A stretch of DNA of 64,000 bases, from assembly GCF_011605345.1 (NCBI RefSeq), contig NZ_JAAOXM010000006.1:1-64000 (forward strand), written 5' to 3'. A program made the translations under genes and the position numbers. The notes beneath the pieces are model-generated. The model searched no databases, had not been told where the DNA came from, and was given only the letters and a program-made list of their open reading frames with translations. The DNA is from Burkholderia sp. D-99. Its GTDB lineage: Bacteria > Pseudomonadota > Gammaproteobacteria > Burkholderiales > Burkholderiaceae. Of this stretch, positions 52,840-62,126 are shown in pieces (within the stretch, counting starts at the first letter, position 1; each line of letters opens with the position of its first letter).

Positions 52840-54033
52840 ATGGAAGGCTTCATCACCGACTGGCTGAACCTCGCGCTGCGATGGCTGCACGTCATCGTCG
52901 CCATTGCGTGGATCGGCGAGTCGTTCTATTTCGTCGCGCTCGACAACAGCCTGAAACCGCCGACCGATCCGAACCAGCGCAAGCGCGGTGTGTTCGGCGA
53001 GCTGTGGCACGTCCACGGCGGCGGTTTCTACAACATGCAGAAGTACACGGTCGCCCCGCCGGAAATGCCGGATGACCTGCACTGGTCGAAGTGGCCGTCG
53101 TACACGACCTGGCTGTCGGGCTTCTCGCTGTTCTTCGTGCTCTACCTGCTCGCGCCGAACACCTACCTGATCGACAAGAGCGTGCTCGACATGGGCCCGG
53201 TGGTCGCCGTCGCTTCGGCACTCGGCTTCCTCGCGGCCGGCTGGATCGTCTACGACTCGCTGTGCCGCGTCCTCGGCACCAACGATCGCGTGCTCGGCAT
53301 CTGCGTCGGCATCTACGTCGTCGTCGCGGCGTACCTCGCCTGCCATATTTTCTCGGGCCGTGCCGCCTACCTGATCGTCGGCGCGATGCTCGCGACGATC
53401 ATGTCCGCGAACGTGTTCTTCGTGATCATCCCCGGCCAGCGCAAGATGGTCGACAAGATGCTCAAGGGCGAAGAACCGAACCCGATCTACGGCAAGCGCG
53501 GCAAGCAGCGCTCGGTGCACAACACGTACTTCACGCTGCCGGTCGTGTTCGCGATGCTGTCGAACCACTATGCGATGACCTACACGAACAAGTTCAACTG
53601 GGTCGTGCTCGTGATGATCATGCTGGCCGGCGCGCTGATCCGCCAGTTCTTCGTGATGCGTCACCGCGGCAAGCAGCTGTGGTACCTGCCGATCGGTGGC
53701 GTCGCACTGCTGTCGGGCGCGCTGGTGTGGACGATGCCGAAGCCGGTCGCGCCGGAAGCGCAAGCGGCCAACGCACCGAAGATCGTGATCAACGACATCA
53801 TGCCGGTCCTGCAGCAACGCTGCGTCGAGTGCCACTCGTCGAAGCCGACGCTGATGGGCAGCGCCCCCGCGGGCGTGATGTTCGACACGCCGGACGAAGT
53901 GTCGAAGAACGCGCAGCGTATCTACGAACAGGCCGTGCGCCTGAAGGCGATGCCGATCGGCAACGTCACGCACATGACCGACGACGAGCGGATGAAGCTC
54001 GCCGCCTGGTTCGAGGGTGGCGCGAACAAGTAA
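52840..54033 (+). CDS. puuD: Membrane urate oxidase with cytochrome c domain
   Basis: A 397-residue integral membrane urate hydroxylase of the PuuD family. The first 300 residues hold about eight membrane helices (VIVAIAWIGESFYFVALDNSL, SGFSLFFVLYLLAPNTYLI and others) of the urate oxidase N-terminal domain. The tail is a periplasmic c-type haem domain with Cys328-Val-Glu-Cys-His in RCVECHSSKPTLMG and a distal Met in KAMPIGNVTHM. It oxidises urate to 5-hydroxyisourate and passes electrons to the respiratory chain rather than making hydrogen peroxide. Strong GGAGGAG before the ATG. Confidence 0.95.
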   Translation: MEGFITDWLNLALRWLHVIVAIAWIGESFYFVALDNSLKPPTDPNQRKRGVFGELWHVHGGGFYNMQKYTVAPPEMPDDLHWSKWPSYTTWLSGFSLFFVLYLLAPNTYLIDKSVLDMGPVVAVASALGFLAAGWIVYDSLCRVLGTNDRVLGICVGIYVVVAAYLACHIFSGRAAYLIVGAMLATIMSANVFFVIIPGQRKMVDKMLKGEEPNPIYGKRGKQRSVHNTYFTLPVVFAMLSNHYAMTYTNKFNWVVLVMIMLAGALIRQFFVMRHRGKQLWYLPIGGVALLSGALVWTMPKPVAPEAQAANAPKIVINDIMPVLQQRCVECHSSKPTLMGSAPAGVMFDTPDEVSKNAQRIYEQAVRLKAMPIGNVTHMTDDERMKLAAWFEGGANK

Positions 54034-54080
54034 GCCGCCGTGCGCCGGGTGCGAATGCCTGGCGCAATCCTCTCCGTTCG

Positions 54081-54108
54081 CGGGCCCGGTGACGGGCCCG
54101 TTTTTTTT
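54081..54108 (+). terminator. Terminator of uraH-puuD
   Basis: Two copies of the self-complementary CGGGCCCG (54081-54088 and 54093-54100) pair as a hairpin, followed by eight T. Confidence 0.92.
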
Positions 54109-54133
54109 GCGTGCCCCGAATGCCCTTCGCGCG

Positions 54134-54544
54134 TCAGCCGCGCATCGCGTCGCGCTGGAGCGCGACGAGCGCATCGAGTGCGCGCGGGCCGTCGTCGAAC
54201 GGCACGAAGATGTGATCGTGGTACGCGGCCGCCATCACATTGCAGCTGATGCCGGCCGCGCCGAGTGCCCGCGCGAACGCCGCCGTGAGGCCGACGGCCG
54301 CCAGGTCGGAATGCACGGTCAGCGTGATCCAGGCGGCACGGAACAACACGGGCCAGCCGCGACGTGCTGCCGTCTGCTCGTCGACGACGACCGTCAATCC
54401 CTCCGCTTCGCGGAACGTCGCGATTGCTTCGGATAACGATACGTCTGCATCGATCGGCAGCGAGACGAAGGCGAACGCGCCCGGGTGCAGTTCGGGCTGC
54501 ATCGTGCTCAGCAGGATCGCGAGGTCGTTTTCAGGTTGGCTCAT
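54134..54544 (-). CDS. ACT-domain protein
   Basis: A 136-residue cytoplasmic protein resembling stand-alone ACT-domain proteins: FAFVSLPIDADVS, TVVVDEQTAARR, AAWITLTVHSDLAAVGLTAAFARALGAAGISCNVMAAAYHDHIFVPFDD (key elements shown in part) gives two beta-alpha-beta units. ACT domains bind amino acids or other small ligands. It follows the LysR gene by 72 bp on the same strand. The ligand is unknown. Confidence 0.78.
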   Translation of the reverse strand: MSQPENDLAILLSTMQPELHPGAFAFVSLPIDADVSLSEAIATFREAEGLTVVVDEQTAARRGWPVLFRAAWITLTVHSDLAAVGLTAAFARALGAAGISCNVMAAAYHDHIFVPFDDGPRALDALVALQRDAMRG

Positions 54545-54616
54545 CGGAAGAACACGCCCGGAACCGGGCATCGTGCGGTGGAGATGCGGGCACGATAGCA
54601 TGCGCCGGCGCCGCCG

Positions 54617-55537
54617 CTACGCACGCATCGTCGCGACTTCGTCCGCGAGCCAGTCGCGCAATGCGACGATGCGCGGATCGTCCTGCGTGCGCTCCGGATA
54701 CACGACGTGATACGCAAGGCCCGGTGCCACCTCGACGTTCACGTCGAACAGCTGCACGACGCGCCCTTCCGCGAGATCGCGCGCGATCATGTGCGGCTCC
54801 GCAAGACCGACCGCCGTGCCGTCCGTCACGGCCTGCACGACGTGGCTCGAATCCGGAAACGACACACACCGGCTGTCGTCGAAACCGTCGACGCCGGCCG
54901 CGGTCATCCACGCCGACCACCGCGGCCACGTGACGCCATCGACTTCGCAGTCAACGTGGCAGAGCGTGTGGCGCAGCAGATCGCGCGGCTTGCGCAACGG
55001 CGGCCCGGCCGACAGCAAGGCCGGGCTGCAGACCGCGACGACCGACGTATCGAACAGGCGCCGAGCGCACGTGTCGCGATAGCGCCCGGTGCCGAAGCGG
55101 ATCGCGACATCGACGTCGTCGTCGTCGAAATCGCGCAACCGGTCGGTGATGTCGAATGTCAGCTCTAACGCCGGATGCGCGGCCCTGAAACGCGGCAGGC
55201 GCGGCAGCAGCCAGTGCGTCGCAAAACGCGCGCCGAGCGACACGCGCAACTCCGTCTGCTCCCGCGCGATGCGCCGGGCCCGAGCCGTCGCGCGCTGCAG
55301 GCCCGCCAGCGCATCGGCGGCCGCGGCAGCCAGCACGACACCGGCCGGCGTCAGCCGGATGCTGCGGCTCGTGCGCACGAACAGGTCCATGGCGAGTTGC
55401 GCCTCGATCTCCTTGATCTGGTGACTGACGGCCGCCGGCGTCAGCCCGACCTCGTCGGCCGCCCGCGAGAAATTCAGGTGCCGCGCCGCCGCATCGAACG
55501 TCCTCAGCGCGCGCGTACCGGGCCACATGCGTTCCAT
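54617..55537 (-). CDS. LysR-family regulator (GcvA-like)
   Basis: A 306-residue LysR regulator. The N-terminus RTFDAAARHLNFSRAADEVGLTPAAVSHQIKEIEAQL and MDLFVRTSRSIRLTPAG is close to GcvA-type regulators, which often control glycine or amino-acid degradation genes. It is divergent from the aminotransferase-fold gene across a 134-bp region containing inverted repeats, and the ACT-domain gene lies immediately downstream. Confidence 0.92.
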   Translation of the reverse strand: MERMWPGTRALRTFDAAARHLNFSRAADEVGLTPAAVSHQIKEIEAQLAMDLFVRTSRSIRLTPAGVVLAAAAADALAGLQRATARARRIAREQTELRVSLGARFATHWLLPRLPRFRAAHPALELTFDITDRLRDFDDDDVDVAIRFGTGRYRDTCARRLFDTSVVAVCSPALLSAGPPLRKPRDLLRHTLCHVDCEVDGVTWPRWSAWMTAAGVDGFDDSRCVSFPDSSHVVQAVTDGTAVGLAEPHMIARDLAEGRVVQLFDVNVEVAPGLAYHVVYPERTQDDPRIVALRDWLADEVATMRA

Positions 55538-55554
55538 CGATCTTCAAACCGGAT

Positions 55555-55598
55555 TTGATGACCGTTCCAAAACTACTCGTTTTTCAAGACGTCATCAA
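55555..55598. promoter_or_regulatory. Inverted repeats in the LysR/aminotransferase divergent region
   Basis: A perfect 8-bp inverted repeat TTGATGAC (55555-55562) / GTCATCAA (55591-55598) overlaps a shorter TCAAA-N5-TTTGA (55544-55558). Sites of this kind between a LysR gene and its divergent target are the usual operator position. Confidence 0.5.
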
Positions 55599-55671
55599 TC
55601 CGCAAACAATAGGTTTTCTTGAAGGTACTGCGAGCCGCCCCGCGCTCGCGACCGAACCCGGAGATCCGCCG

Positions 55672-56487
55672 ATGACCGTTACCCCGTTCCCTTCCGTCGT
55701 CCAGCTCAACGGCGTAGCCGCCACCGCGGACGCACTCGCCGCGCTCGCGTTCGCGGGCCATGCGCATTTCACCGCGATGCAGGTGCGCGACGGCCGCGTG
55801 CGCGGCCTCGACCTGCATCTCACGCGGCTACGCGATGCGTCGAACGCGCTGTTCGGCCAGGCGCTGCCCGACGACCGGATTCGCGCGCTCCTGCGCACCG
55901 CGCTCGATCGCGCGCCGTCGGCGCTGTCGCTGACGGCGACCGTGCATGCGACCACGGGTGAATTCGTCGCGCCGCGCGACGACGAAGCGCTCGACGTGCT
56001 GGTCCGCACCGCGGCGCCGTCATCGGGGCCGGTCGGCCCGCTCGATCTCGCGCTGTTCGAACACGAGCGCGTGCTGCCCGACATCAAGCACGTCGGCGAA
56101 GTCGCAAAGACGCACTTCTTGCGCCGCGCGATCGCGCAGGGTTTCGACGATGCGGCATTCGTCGATCGCCACGGGCGCATCAGCGAAGGCTCGATCTGGA
56201 ATCTGGCGTTCTGGATCGGCGACGCGGTCGTGTGGCCGGTGGCGGGCATGCTCGGCGGCGTCACGATGCGCATCGCGCGCCGGCAACTGGCGCGCCTGGG
56301 CGTCGCGCAGCACGATCGCGAACTGACGCCGGCCGACCTGCCGTCGATGGCCGGCGCCGTCGTGATGAATTCGTGGACGCCGGGAATCGCCGTGCGCCGG
56401 TTCGGCACGGCCTCGCTGCCGGACTCGTCGTCATTCGTGGCCCTGCTGCATCGCGCGCATGAACAGGAGGTGCCCGTCGCGCCGTGA
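55672..56487 (+). CDS. Class IV aminotransferase-fold protein
   Basis: A 271-residue PLP enzyme of fold type IV (branched-chain aminotransferase, D-amino acid transaminase, aminodeoxychorismate lyase). The PLP lysine is in DIKHVGEVAKTHFLRRA; the glutamate/cofactor region is RISEGSIWNLAFWIGD. The ATG at 55672 has GGAGA within 20 nt upstream. The exact reaction cannot be read from sequence; the neighbouring RidA gene is suggestive because RidA removes reactive enamine/imine products of PLP enzymes. Confidence 0.82.
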   Translation: MTVTPFPSVVQLNGVAATADALAALAFAGHAHFTAMQVRDGRVRGLDLHLTRLRDASNALFGQALPDDRIRALLRTALDRAPSALSLTATVHATTGEFVAPRDDEALDVLVRTAAPSSGPVGPLDLALFEHERVLPDIKHVGEVAKTHFLRRAIAQGFDDAAFVDRHGRISEGSIWNLAFWIGDAVVWPVAGMLGGVTMRIARRQLARLGVAQHDRELTPADLPSMAGAVVMNSWTPGIAVRRFGTASLPDSSSFVALLHRAHEQEVPVAP

Positions 56488-56513
56488 CGCGCGGGCCCCG
56501 TGTCGGGCACGGC

Positions 56514-56918
56514 TCACCCGTCGACCGCCTCCGGCAGCCGCGCGATCGCCTTGATCTCGAACTGGAAGCCGTACAGCCAGGTCACGCCGACGGCGGTCAA
56601 CGTCGGATGCGGTGCGTCGCCCCAGTATTCAGGGACGATCTCCCAGATCCGCTCGAACGTCGCTTCGGGATCGACGAGGAACACCGTCACGTCGACGACG
56701 TCGTCGAACGTGCAGCCGGCCGCGCGCAGCACCGCATTCAGGTTGTCGAACGCGCGGCGGACCTGCGCGCCCAGTTCCGGCTCGGGCGAGCCGTCCTCGC
56801 GGCTGCCGACCTGCCCGGACACGAACAGGAAACCGTTCGAGCGCACTGCCGGCGAATAGCGGTTGCGGTCATACAGCGCCTGGCGACCGGGCGGAAAAAC
56901 TACGCTACGCTTTGCCAT
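56514..56918 (-). CDS. RidA/YjgF-family protein
   Basis: A 134-residue trimeric RidA-type protein. FLFVSGQVGSREDGSPEP, RRAFDNLNAVLRAAGCTFDDVVDVTVFLVD and PHPTLTAVGVTWLYG match the family. RidA hydrolyses reactive enamines and imines released by PLP enzymes, which fits its closeness to the class IV aminotransferase gene. The canonical arginine of the active site (in a C-terminal PAR-like motif) is not clear here, so the exact activity is less sure. Confidence 0.88.
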   Translation of the reverse strand: MAKRSVVFPPGRQALYDRNRYSPAVRSNGFLFVSGQVGSREDGSPEPELGAQVRRAFDNLNAVLRAAGCTFDDVVDVTVFLVDPEATFERIWEIVPEYWGDAPHPTLTAVGVTWLYGFQFEIKAIARLPEAVDG

Positions 56919-57023
56919 TCAACACCTCCATCAGTTTGCGGGGCAAAACCGCCCCTGTATCAACGATGGAAAGCACTTTATGGACCGTTGCGCGGCGGAT
57001 AAACCGGCAACCTTGTCCAACAC

Positions 57024-57042
57024 TGTTTGCGCTCTCCAAACA
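57024..57042. promoter_or_regulatory. Possible LysR box upstream of LysR gene and RidA
   Basis: TGTTTG (57024-57029) and CAAACA (57037-57042) form a perfect 6-bp inverted repeat with 7-bp spacer, 30 bp before the LysR ATG in the divergent region, the usual place for autoregulatory LysR binding. Confidence 0.5.
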
Positions 57043-57071
57043 ATGTCCGACCGACGCGGAGCCCTGACCCC

Positions 57072-58037
57072 ATGGATCGATTCGACGCAATGCAGGCGTT
57101 CGCCCGCGTGGTGGAAGCCGGCAGCTTCACGAAGGCCGCCGACACGCTGCACATGAGCCGCACCACCGTCACGCAACTGGTGCAGCAACTGGAAGCGCGG
57201 CTGCGCGTGAAGCTGTTCAACCGCACGACGCGCAAGGTCGTCGTCACGGCCGACGGCGCCGCGTACTACGACCGCGTGGTGCGGCTGCTGGCCGACATGG
57301 ACGACGCCGAAACGAGCCTGTCAGTTGCATCCGCATCGCCCCGCGGGCGGCTGCGCGTGGACGTGCCGAGCCCGTTCGCGCGCCTGATCCTGATCCCCGC
57401 GCTGCCCGCGTTCCATGCGCGCTATCCGGACATCCAGCTCGACATGGGCGTGAGCGACCGCGTGGTGGACGTGATCGGCGAGAACGTCGACTGCGTCGTG
57501 CGCGGCGGCGAACCGACCGACCGCTCGCTGGTCGCGCGGCAGGTCGGCGACCTGCGGCTCGGCGTGTACGCGTCGCCGGCCTATCTCGCACGCGCCGGCA
57601 CGCCGGCGCGTCCGGACGAGCTGGAGGACACCCATCACCGGATCGTCGGGTTCCTGTGGGCGCGCACCGGCAAGGCGTTGCCGTTTGCGATGGCATGCGA
57701 CGGCGAGCAGATCACCGTGCGCGGGCGCTACGTGCTGGCGGTCGACGACGGCAATGCGTACCTCGAGGCCGGCCTCGCCGGGCTGGGCATTCTGTGGCTG
57801 CCCGACTACATGGCCGCCGCGTATCGCGCACGCGGCGAACTGGTGCCGCTGTTCGAACGATGGCAGCTCGAACCGATGCCGATGTACGTCGCGTTCCCGC
57901 CGAACCGGCACGTCAGCGCGAAGCTGCGCGTCTTCATCGACTGGGTCGCCGAGCTGATGGCGCAGCATGCGCCGGTCGCGAACCGGCGCCGCGGCGGCCA
58001 CGGTTCGCGCAGCGCGCGCAAAACCGCGGCGACCTGA
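57072..58037 (+). CDS. LysR-family regulator
   Basis: A 321-residue LysR regulator of the single-domain AaeR/DmlR-like group. Helix-turn-helix MDRFDAMQAFARVVEAGSFTKAADTLHM at the N-terminus, effector domain with PRGRLRVDVPSPFARLILIPALPAF. It is divergent from the RidA gene and convergent with the allA operon. A basic C-terminal tail (NRRRGGHGSRSARKT) is unusual but common in Burkholderia LysR proteins. Confidence 0.92.
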   Translation: MDRFDAMQAFARVVEAGSFTKAADTLHMSRTTVTQLVQQLEARLRVKLFNRTTRKVVVTADGAAYYDRVVRLLADMDDAETSLSVASASPRGRLRVDVPSPFARLILIPALPAFHARYPDIQLDMGVSDRVVDVIGENVDCVVRGGEPTDRSLVARQVGDLRLGVYASPAYLARAGTPARPDELEDTHHRIVGFLWARTGKALPFAMACDGEQITVRGRYVLAVDDGNAYLEAGLAGLGILWLPDYMAAAYRARGELVPLFERWQLEPMPMYVAFPPNRHVSAKLRVFIDWVAELMAQHAPVANRRRGGHGSRSARKTAAT

Positions 58038-58058
58038 AGCGCGCGGAGCGGTCCGCGC

Positions 58059-58089
58059 ATAAAAAAACCCGCGCATCATGCGCGGGTTT
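58059..58089 (-). terminator. Terminator of the allantoin operon
   Basis: Stem AAACCCGCGC (58065-58074) / GCGCGGGTTT (58080-58089) with a U run on the minus strand from plus-strand A7 at 58061-58067; it lies after allA. Confidence 0.93.
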
Positions 58090-58118
58090 CGACAGACGCT
58101 GGCTGAAACTCCGGTGAC

Positions 58119-58631
58119 TCAGGCCGTCAGCGCGGTCAGCGCCTCGTCGGTGAGCCACAGCGATTCCTGCAGGTCCTGCTCGTTCAGGTTCAGGCCGTCG
58201 CCGCCGCGGTCGACGACGATGAAGTCGCTGACGCCACCGAGCGCGATCAGCGGGTGATGCCACACGCCCTTCGCGTAATTGACGCCCTGCCACCCGCTCG
58301 TCACGAACGCGCGGATCTTTGCCGGATCGAGATCGCCCGCGGGTGCCACGACGACGAGATACGGCTGGTCGTTCAGCGGCACGAAGGCCTGGCTGCCGAG
58401 CGGGTGCCGCTCCAGCATCTTCACTTCGAACGGCAGCGTTCGCGGCTGGCCGCGGAACAGGTTGACGAGCGTGCGGCCGTCTTCATCGGTCACGTCGACT
58501 TTCGCGAGATCGTGAAAGCGGATCGTGGTGCCGAGGTTGATCGGGATCTGCTTCGCCCCTTCCGTTTCGATCACGTCGCCGAACGGCGCGAACGCTTCCT
58601 TGGTCAGCGGTTCGATGGCAAGCGTCTTCAT
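58119..58631 (-). CDS. allA: Ureidoglycolate lyase
   Basis: A 170-residue cupin-fold enzyme that splits ureidoglycolate into glyoxylate and urea. The family pattern [39 protein letters not shown] and [16 protein letters not shown] is intact. It overlaps the allantoicase gene by 4 bp (stop/start ATGA), so the two are translationally coupled. It is the last gene of the operon before the terminator. Confidence 0.96.
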   Translation of the reverse strand: MKTLAIEPLTKEAFAPFGDVIETEGAKQIPINLGTTIRFHDLAKVDVTDEDGRTLVNLFRGQPRTLPFEVKMLERHPLGSQAFVPLNDQPYLVVVAPAGDLDPAKIRAFVTSGWQGVNYAKGVWHHPLIALGGVSDFIVVDRGGDGLNLNEQDLQESLWLTDEALTALTA

Positions 58632-59641
58632 TTGTCGAGCGTCCCCCACAAGCGCAGGCGCGATACGCCGCCGTCCGGAATGATGTTCAGTCGCACGTGC
58701 GTGACGGGGCCGAGCGACGCGATGCCTTGTTCGAAGTAGTGCTGCTTGTCCATCTGCAGCTTCTGTTCGCCGAGCAGCTCGGGCCAGAACATCGACTGCG
58801 TGATCAGCGAGCTGTCCGTGCCGCCCGACACGTACGCGGCCTGGATCGAGCAGCGATCCGGGTAATTGCCCTTGAAGAACGCGGTATCGACTTCGATCTT
58901 GCGGATCACGCCCGGCTGCGCGAGCGCGATGATCGCCCAGTCGTTGCCCGGTTCGCGGCGGCGGCGGGTTTCCCAGCCGTCGCCCATGTTCACGCCGCGG
59001 CCCGGCAGCAGCAGGTTCGACGCGACGCCGAAGTGCTGGTTGTTCGCGGCCACCACGTAACCGCCGTTTTCCATCGCCGCGAGATCGAACTGCTCGGACG
59101 CGCTCGCGCCGGCCCAGTCGAGCTGCGGCTGGCCGTACACGCGCAGGCGTGCAATGCCGCCGTCCGGGTAGATGTTCACACGCAGGTGCGTGAAGGCACG
59201 CGCGTCACTCGCTTCGACATAGTGATGGCTGTTGCCCTGCAGCGTCGTCGACGGCACGATCTCGACCCACTCGGTCGCATGCGTCGGCGCACCGTCGGCC
59301 ACGAACGCGGCCTCGATCGACGCGGCCGGCGGGAAGTTGCCGGTGAAGTGGCTCGTGTCGATGTCGAAGCCCTTGATCACGCCCGGGCGCGCGAGCTTGA
59401 CGATGCACCAGTCGTAGCCCGTCGTGCGCTTGCGGCGCGTTTCCCAGCCGTCCATCCACTTGCCGTGGTCGTCGTACTTGCCGGGGATGAAGACGGCCGG
59501 CTCGGGGTTCAGCATCCGGTCCTTCGGCGCGAAGAAATCGTCGCTGGCTTCGAGCGCCTGCGCACCGAGACGCGGGTCGGCAAGGTTCACGTAGCGCCGC
59601 GTGAAGTCGGGTGCGTTGGGATCGAGAAGCGGAACAGCCAT
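58628..59641 (-). CDS. alc: Allantoicase
   Basis: A 337-residue allantoicase made of two similar jelly-roll domains, each with a [10 protein letters not shown] / DGWETRRKR motif (residues about 64-70 and 216-222). It hydrolyses allantoate to ureidoglycolate and urea. Expected length and duplication are present. It overlaps allA and follows uraD by 62 bp. Confidence 0.96.
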   Translation of the reverse strand: MAVPLLDPNAPDFTRRYVNLADPRLGAQALEASDDFFAPKDRMLNPEPAVFIPGKYDDHGKWMDGWETRRKRTTGYDWCIVKLARPGVIKGFDIDTSHFTGNFPPAASIEAAFVADGAPTHATEWVEIVPSTTLQGNSHHYVEASDARAFTHLRVNIYPDGGIARLRVYGQPQLDWAGASASEQFDLAAMENGGYVVAANNQHFGVASNLLLPGRGVNMGDGWETRRRREPGNDWAIIALAQPGVIRKIEVDTAFFKGNYPDRCSIQAAYVSGGTDSSLITQSMFWPELLGEQKLQMDKQHYFEQGIASLGPVTHVRLNIIPDGGVSRLRLWGTLDK

Positions 59642-59703
59642 GATGTTTCCTTGTTTCAGTGAGGCGATCAGGCCGCTGCGACGCAGCAGGCCGTATTGCG
59701 GTG

Positions 59704-60225
59704 TCAGGCGTCGATCAGGTCGTCGAGGCGGAAGCGTGCGATCCGGTAGATCTGGTCGAGGCTCGCGCGCAGTTCCTCGGTGCGCGAATGATTCACGCGC
59801 GACTCGAAGTTCGCGATGATGCCGTGCCGGTCATAACCGCGCACCGCGAGGATGAACGGGAAGCCGAACTTCTCGCGATACGTGCGGTTCAGCGTCAGCA
59901 GCTTGTCGAATTCTTCCTGCGTGCACTGGTCGAGGCCCGCGCCGCTCTGCTCGCGCGTCGACTCGGCCGTCAGCTCGCCGCGCACGGCGGCCTTGCCGGC
60001 CAGCTCCGGGTGAGCGTTGATCAGCGCGAGCTGGCGCACTTCGCCGCCCGTTTCCACTGCACCCGACATCGTCTCGTGCAACGCGTCGATGCTCGCGAAC
60101 GGGCGCTTGCCCGCAGCGACCTCGGCCACCCACGGCGAATGTTCGAAGATCCCCGACAGCGCCGCGACAAATGCGCTCGGCGCCATCGTATTCAGTTGAT
60201 TCAACGTGTAGCGCATCGCCTTCAT
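59704..60225 (-). CDS. uraD: OHCU decarboxylase
   Basis: A 173-residue helical enzyme that decarboxylates 2-oxo-4-hydroxy-4-carboxy-5-ureidoimidazoline to S-allantoin. Catalytic residues fall in the conserved [12 protein letters not shown] and [11 protein letters not shown] (with the active-site His). It overlaps the allantoinase gene by 4 bp, indicating translational coupling. Confidence 0.96.
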   Translation of the reverse strand: MKAMRYTLNQLNTMAPSAFVAALSGIFEHSPWVAEVAAGKRPFASIDALHETMSGAVETGGEVRQLALINAHPELAGKAAVRGELTAESTREQSGAGLDQCTQEEFDKLLTLNRTYREKFGFPFILAVRGYDRHGIIANFESRVNHSRTEELRASLDQIYRIARFRLDDLIDA

Positions 60226-61175
60226 GCTTTCCCTTCGTTCTGATGATTGGGCTGATACGGATGATGTTCACGCCAGTGACGCGCGATATCGACACGGCGC
60301 GTCACCCATACGCGATCGTGCTTCTCGATGTGATCGAGGAAACGCTGCAGCCCGCGGAACCGGCCCGGCCGGCCGAGCAACCGGCAGTGCATGCCGATCG
60401 ACAGCATCTTCGGCGCTTCGTCGCCCTCCGCGTACAGCACGTCGAATGCGTCGCGCAGGTAGTCGAAGAAGTGATCGCCGGTGTTGAAGCCCTGCGGCGT
60501 CGCGAAGCGCATGTCGTTCGTGTCGAGCGTGTACGGCACGATCAGCTGCGGCGACGTCTTGCCGCCCGACACTGCGACGTCCATCCAGAACGGCAGGTCG
60601 TCACCGTAGTTGTCGGAGTCGTACAGGAAACCGCCGTATTCCGCGACGAGGCGGTGCGTATTGGGACTGTCGCGGCCGGTGTACCAGCCGAGCGGGCGCT
60701 CGCCCGTCACGCGCTCGATCGCTTCCATCCCGAGGCGCATGTGCTCGGCCTCGAGTTCCGGCGACATGCTCTGGTAGTGGATCCAGCGCCAGCCGTGGCA
60801 CGCGATTTCATGGCCCAGCTCGACGAACGCGCGCGCGAGGTCCGGGTGGCGTTCGATCGCCATGCCGACGCCGAATACCGTCAGCGGCATCCCGCGCTTC
60901 TCGAATTCGCGCAGGATGCGCCATACGCCGGCCCGCGAACCGTATTCGTAGATCGACTCCATGCTCATGTGGCGGTCGGGATACGCGGCCGCACCGACGA
61001 TTTCGGACAGGAACTGCTCGGAGCCCGGATCGCCGTGCAGCACGCAGTTCTCGCCGCCCTCCTCGTAGTTCAGCACGAATTGCACGGCGACGCGGGCGCG
61101 CCCCGGCCAGTTCGCCTGAACGGGATGGCGGCCGTAGCCGATCAGGTCGCGAGGATAGTTGGGATCGAGTGACAT
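60222..61175 (-). CDS. puuE: Allantoinase, PuuE type
   Basis: A 317-residue allantoinase of the polysaccharide-deacetylase (NodB) fold, different from the metal-dependent amidohydrolase AllB. Sequence landmarks: RVAVQFVLNYEEGGENCVLHGD, GHEIACHGWRWIHYQ, and GWYTGRDSPNTHRLVAEYGGFLYDSDNYGDDLPFW. It opens the allantoin ring to allantoate. The ATG at 61175 gives the usual start MSLDPNYPRDLIGYG; the frame is open further up to 61292. Confidence 0.95.
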   Translation of the reverse strand: MSLDPNYPRDLIGYGRHPVQANWPGRARVAVQFVLNYEEGGENCVLHGDPGSEQFLSEIVGAAAYPDRHMSMESIYEYGSRAGVWRILREFEKRGMPLTVFGVGMAIERHPDLARAFVELGHEIACHGWRWIHYQSMSPELEAEHMRLGMEAIERVTGERPLGWYTGRDSPNTHRLVAEYGGFLYDSDNYGDDLPFWMDVAVSGGKTSPQLIVPYTLDTNDMRFATPQGFNTGDHFFDYLRDAFDVLYAEGDEAPKMLSIGMHCRLLGRPGRFRGLQRFLDHIEKHDRVWVTRRVDIARHWREHHPYQPNHQNEGKA

Positions 61176-61324
61176 GGGTTCGAAGTGCGACGAAAGCTCG
61201 CTGAAATAATGGGTTCGCATCGACCGCGCGGGTGCCGGAGGCCGGCCGCGCAAGCCGATGCGATGACGGCCCAGTGTAGCGAAAACGCCCATACGCGCCC
61301 ATACAGCGACGCAGATAGTGCGTG

Positions 61325-62116
61325 TCAGACGGTGTGTATGTGCGGTTGCGGCAAATTCGGGACCGATTCTGCCTCATCCCCGTCCGGCGGGCTGAAGCGG
61401 GCGAACGCGCCGTCGTAGCGCTTCGGCAGCGGCCGCGCGTAGTCGCCGCGCTTCGCTGTCGCGAGGCGCAGCGCGACGAGCGCCTCGGCCCACTTGACGG
61501 CCGCCGTGACGCCTTCGACCACCGGCGCGCCGATCTGCTGCTCGATCTCGTGCGTGAACTCGGCCATCCCTGCACAACCCAGCACGATCGCGTCGGCGCC
61601 GTCCTCGTCGAGCGCGCGCCGGCATTCGTCGACGATGATCCGGCGCGCGGCCGGGCCCGGCCGGTCGAGTTCGAGCACGGCGACGTCGGTCGCGCGCACG
61701 TTGCGGCAGAACCGCTTCATCCCGTAGCGCTCCGCGAGGTGCCAGGCCATCCCGCAGGTGCGCGCGAGCGTCGTGACGACCGAGAAGCCCGGCGCGAGCA
61801 CGCTCGCCGCATGCATCGCGGCCTCGGCAATGCCGATCACCGGCCCGCGCGCGAGCTCGCGCGCCGCATAAAGGCCCGGATCGCCGAAGCACGCGATCAC
61901 GTATGCGTCGCAGCCGTCGCGCTCGCCCTGCGCGATCTCGGCAAGCAGCCCCGGCGTCGCGAGCGCCTCGTCGTAATACCCTTCGATCGACGGCGGTCCC
62001 ATCGGCGGGCTCACCGCCACGATCTCCGTGCCGGCGGCCGCGACCTCGCGCGCGCAGCGACCCATCGCATCGGTCATCCGCTGCGTCGTATTGGGATTGA
62101 TCAGTCGGATCTTCAT
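61325..62116 (-). CDS. Asp/Glu/hydantoin racemase family, allantoin racemase-like
   Basis: A 263-residue member of the Asp/Glu racemase superfamily close to HpxA allantoin racemases. The N-terminus KIRLINPNTTQRMTDAMGRCA and the two catalytic cysteines in VIACFGDPG and IVLGCAGMAEF are present. Racemisation would let the stereospecific PuuE use both allantoin enantiomers. It lies 10 bp downstream of the permease gene. Confidence 0.9.
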   Translation of the reverse strand: MKIRLINPNTTQRMTDAMGRCAREVAAAGTEIVAVSPPMGPPSIEGYYDEALATPGLLAEIAQGERDGCDAYVIACFGDPGLYAARELARGPVIGIAEAAMHAASVLAPGFSVVTTLARTCGMAWHLAERYGMKRFCRNVRATDVAVLELDRPGPAARRIIVDECRRALDEDGADAIVLGCAGMAEFTHEIEQQIGAPVVEGVTAAVKWAEALVALRLATAKRGDYARPLPKRYDGAFARFSPPDGDEAESVPNLPQPHIHTV

Positions 62117-62126
62117 CGCACGCTCC

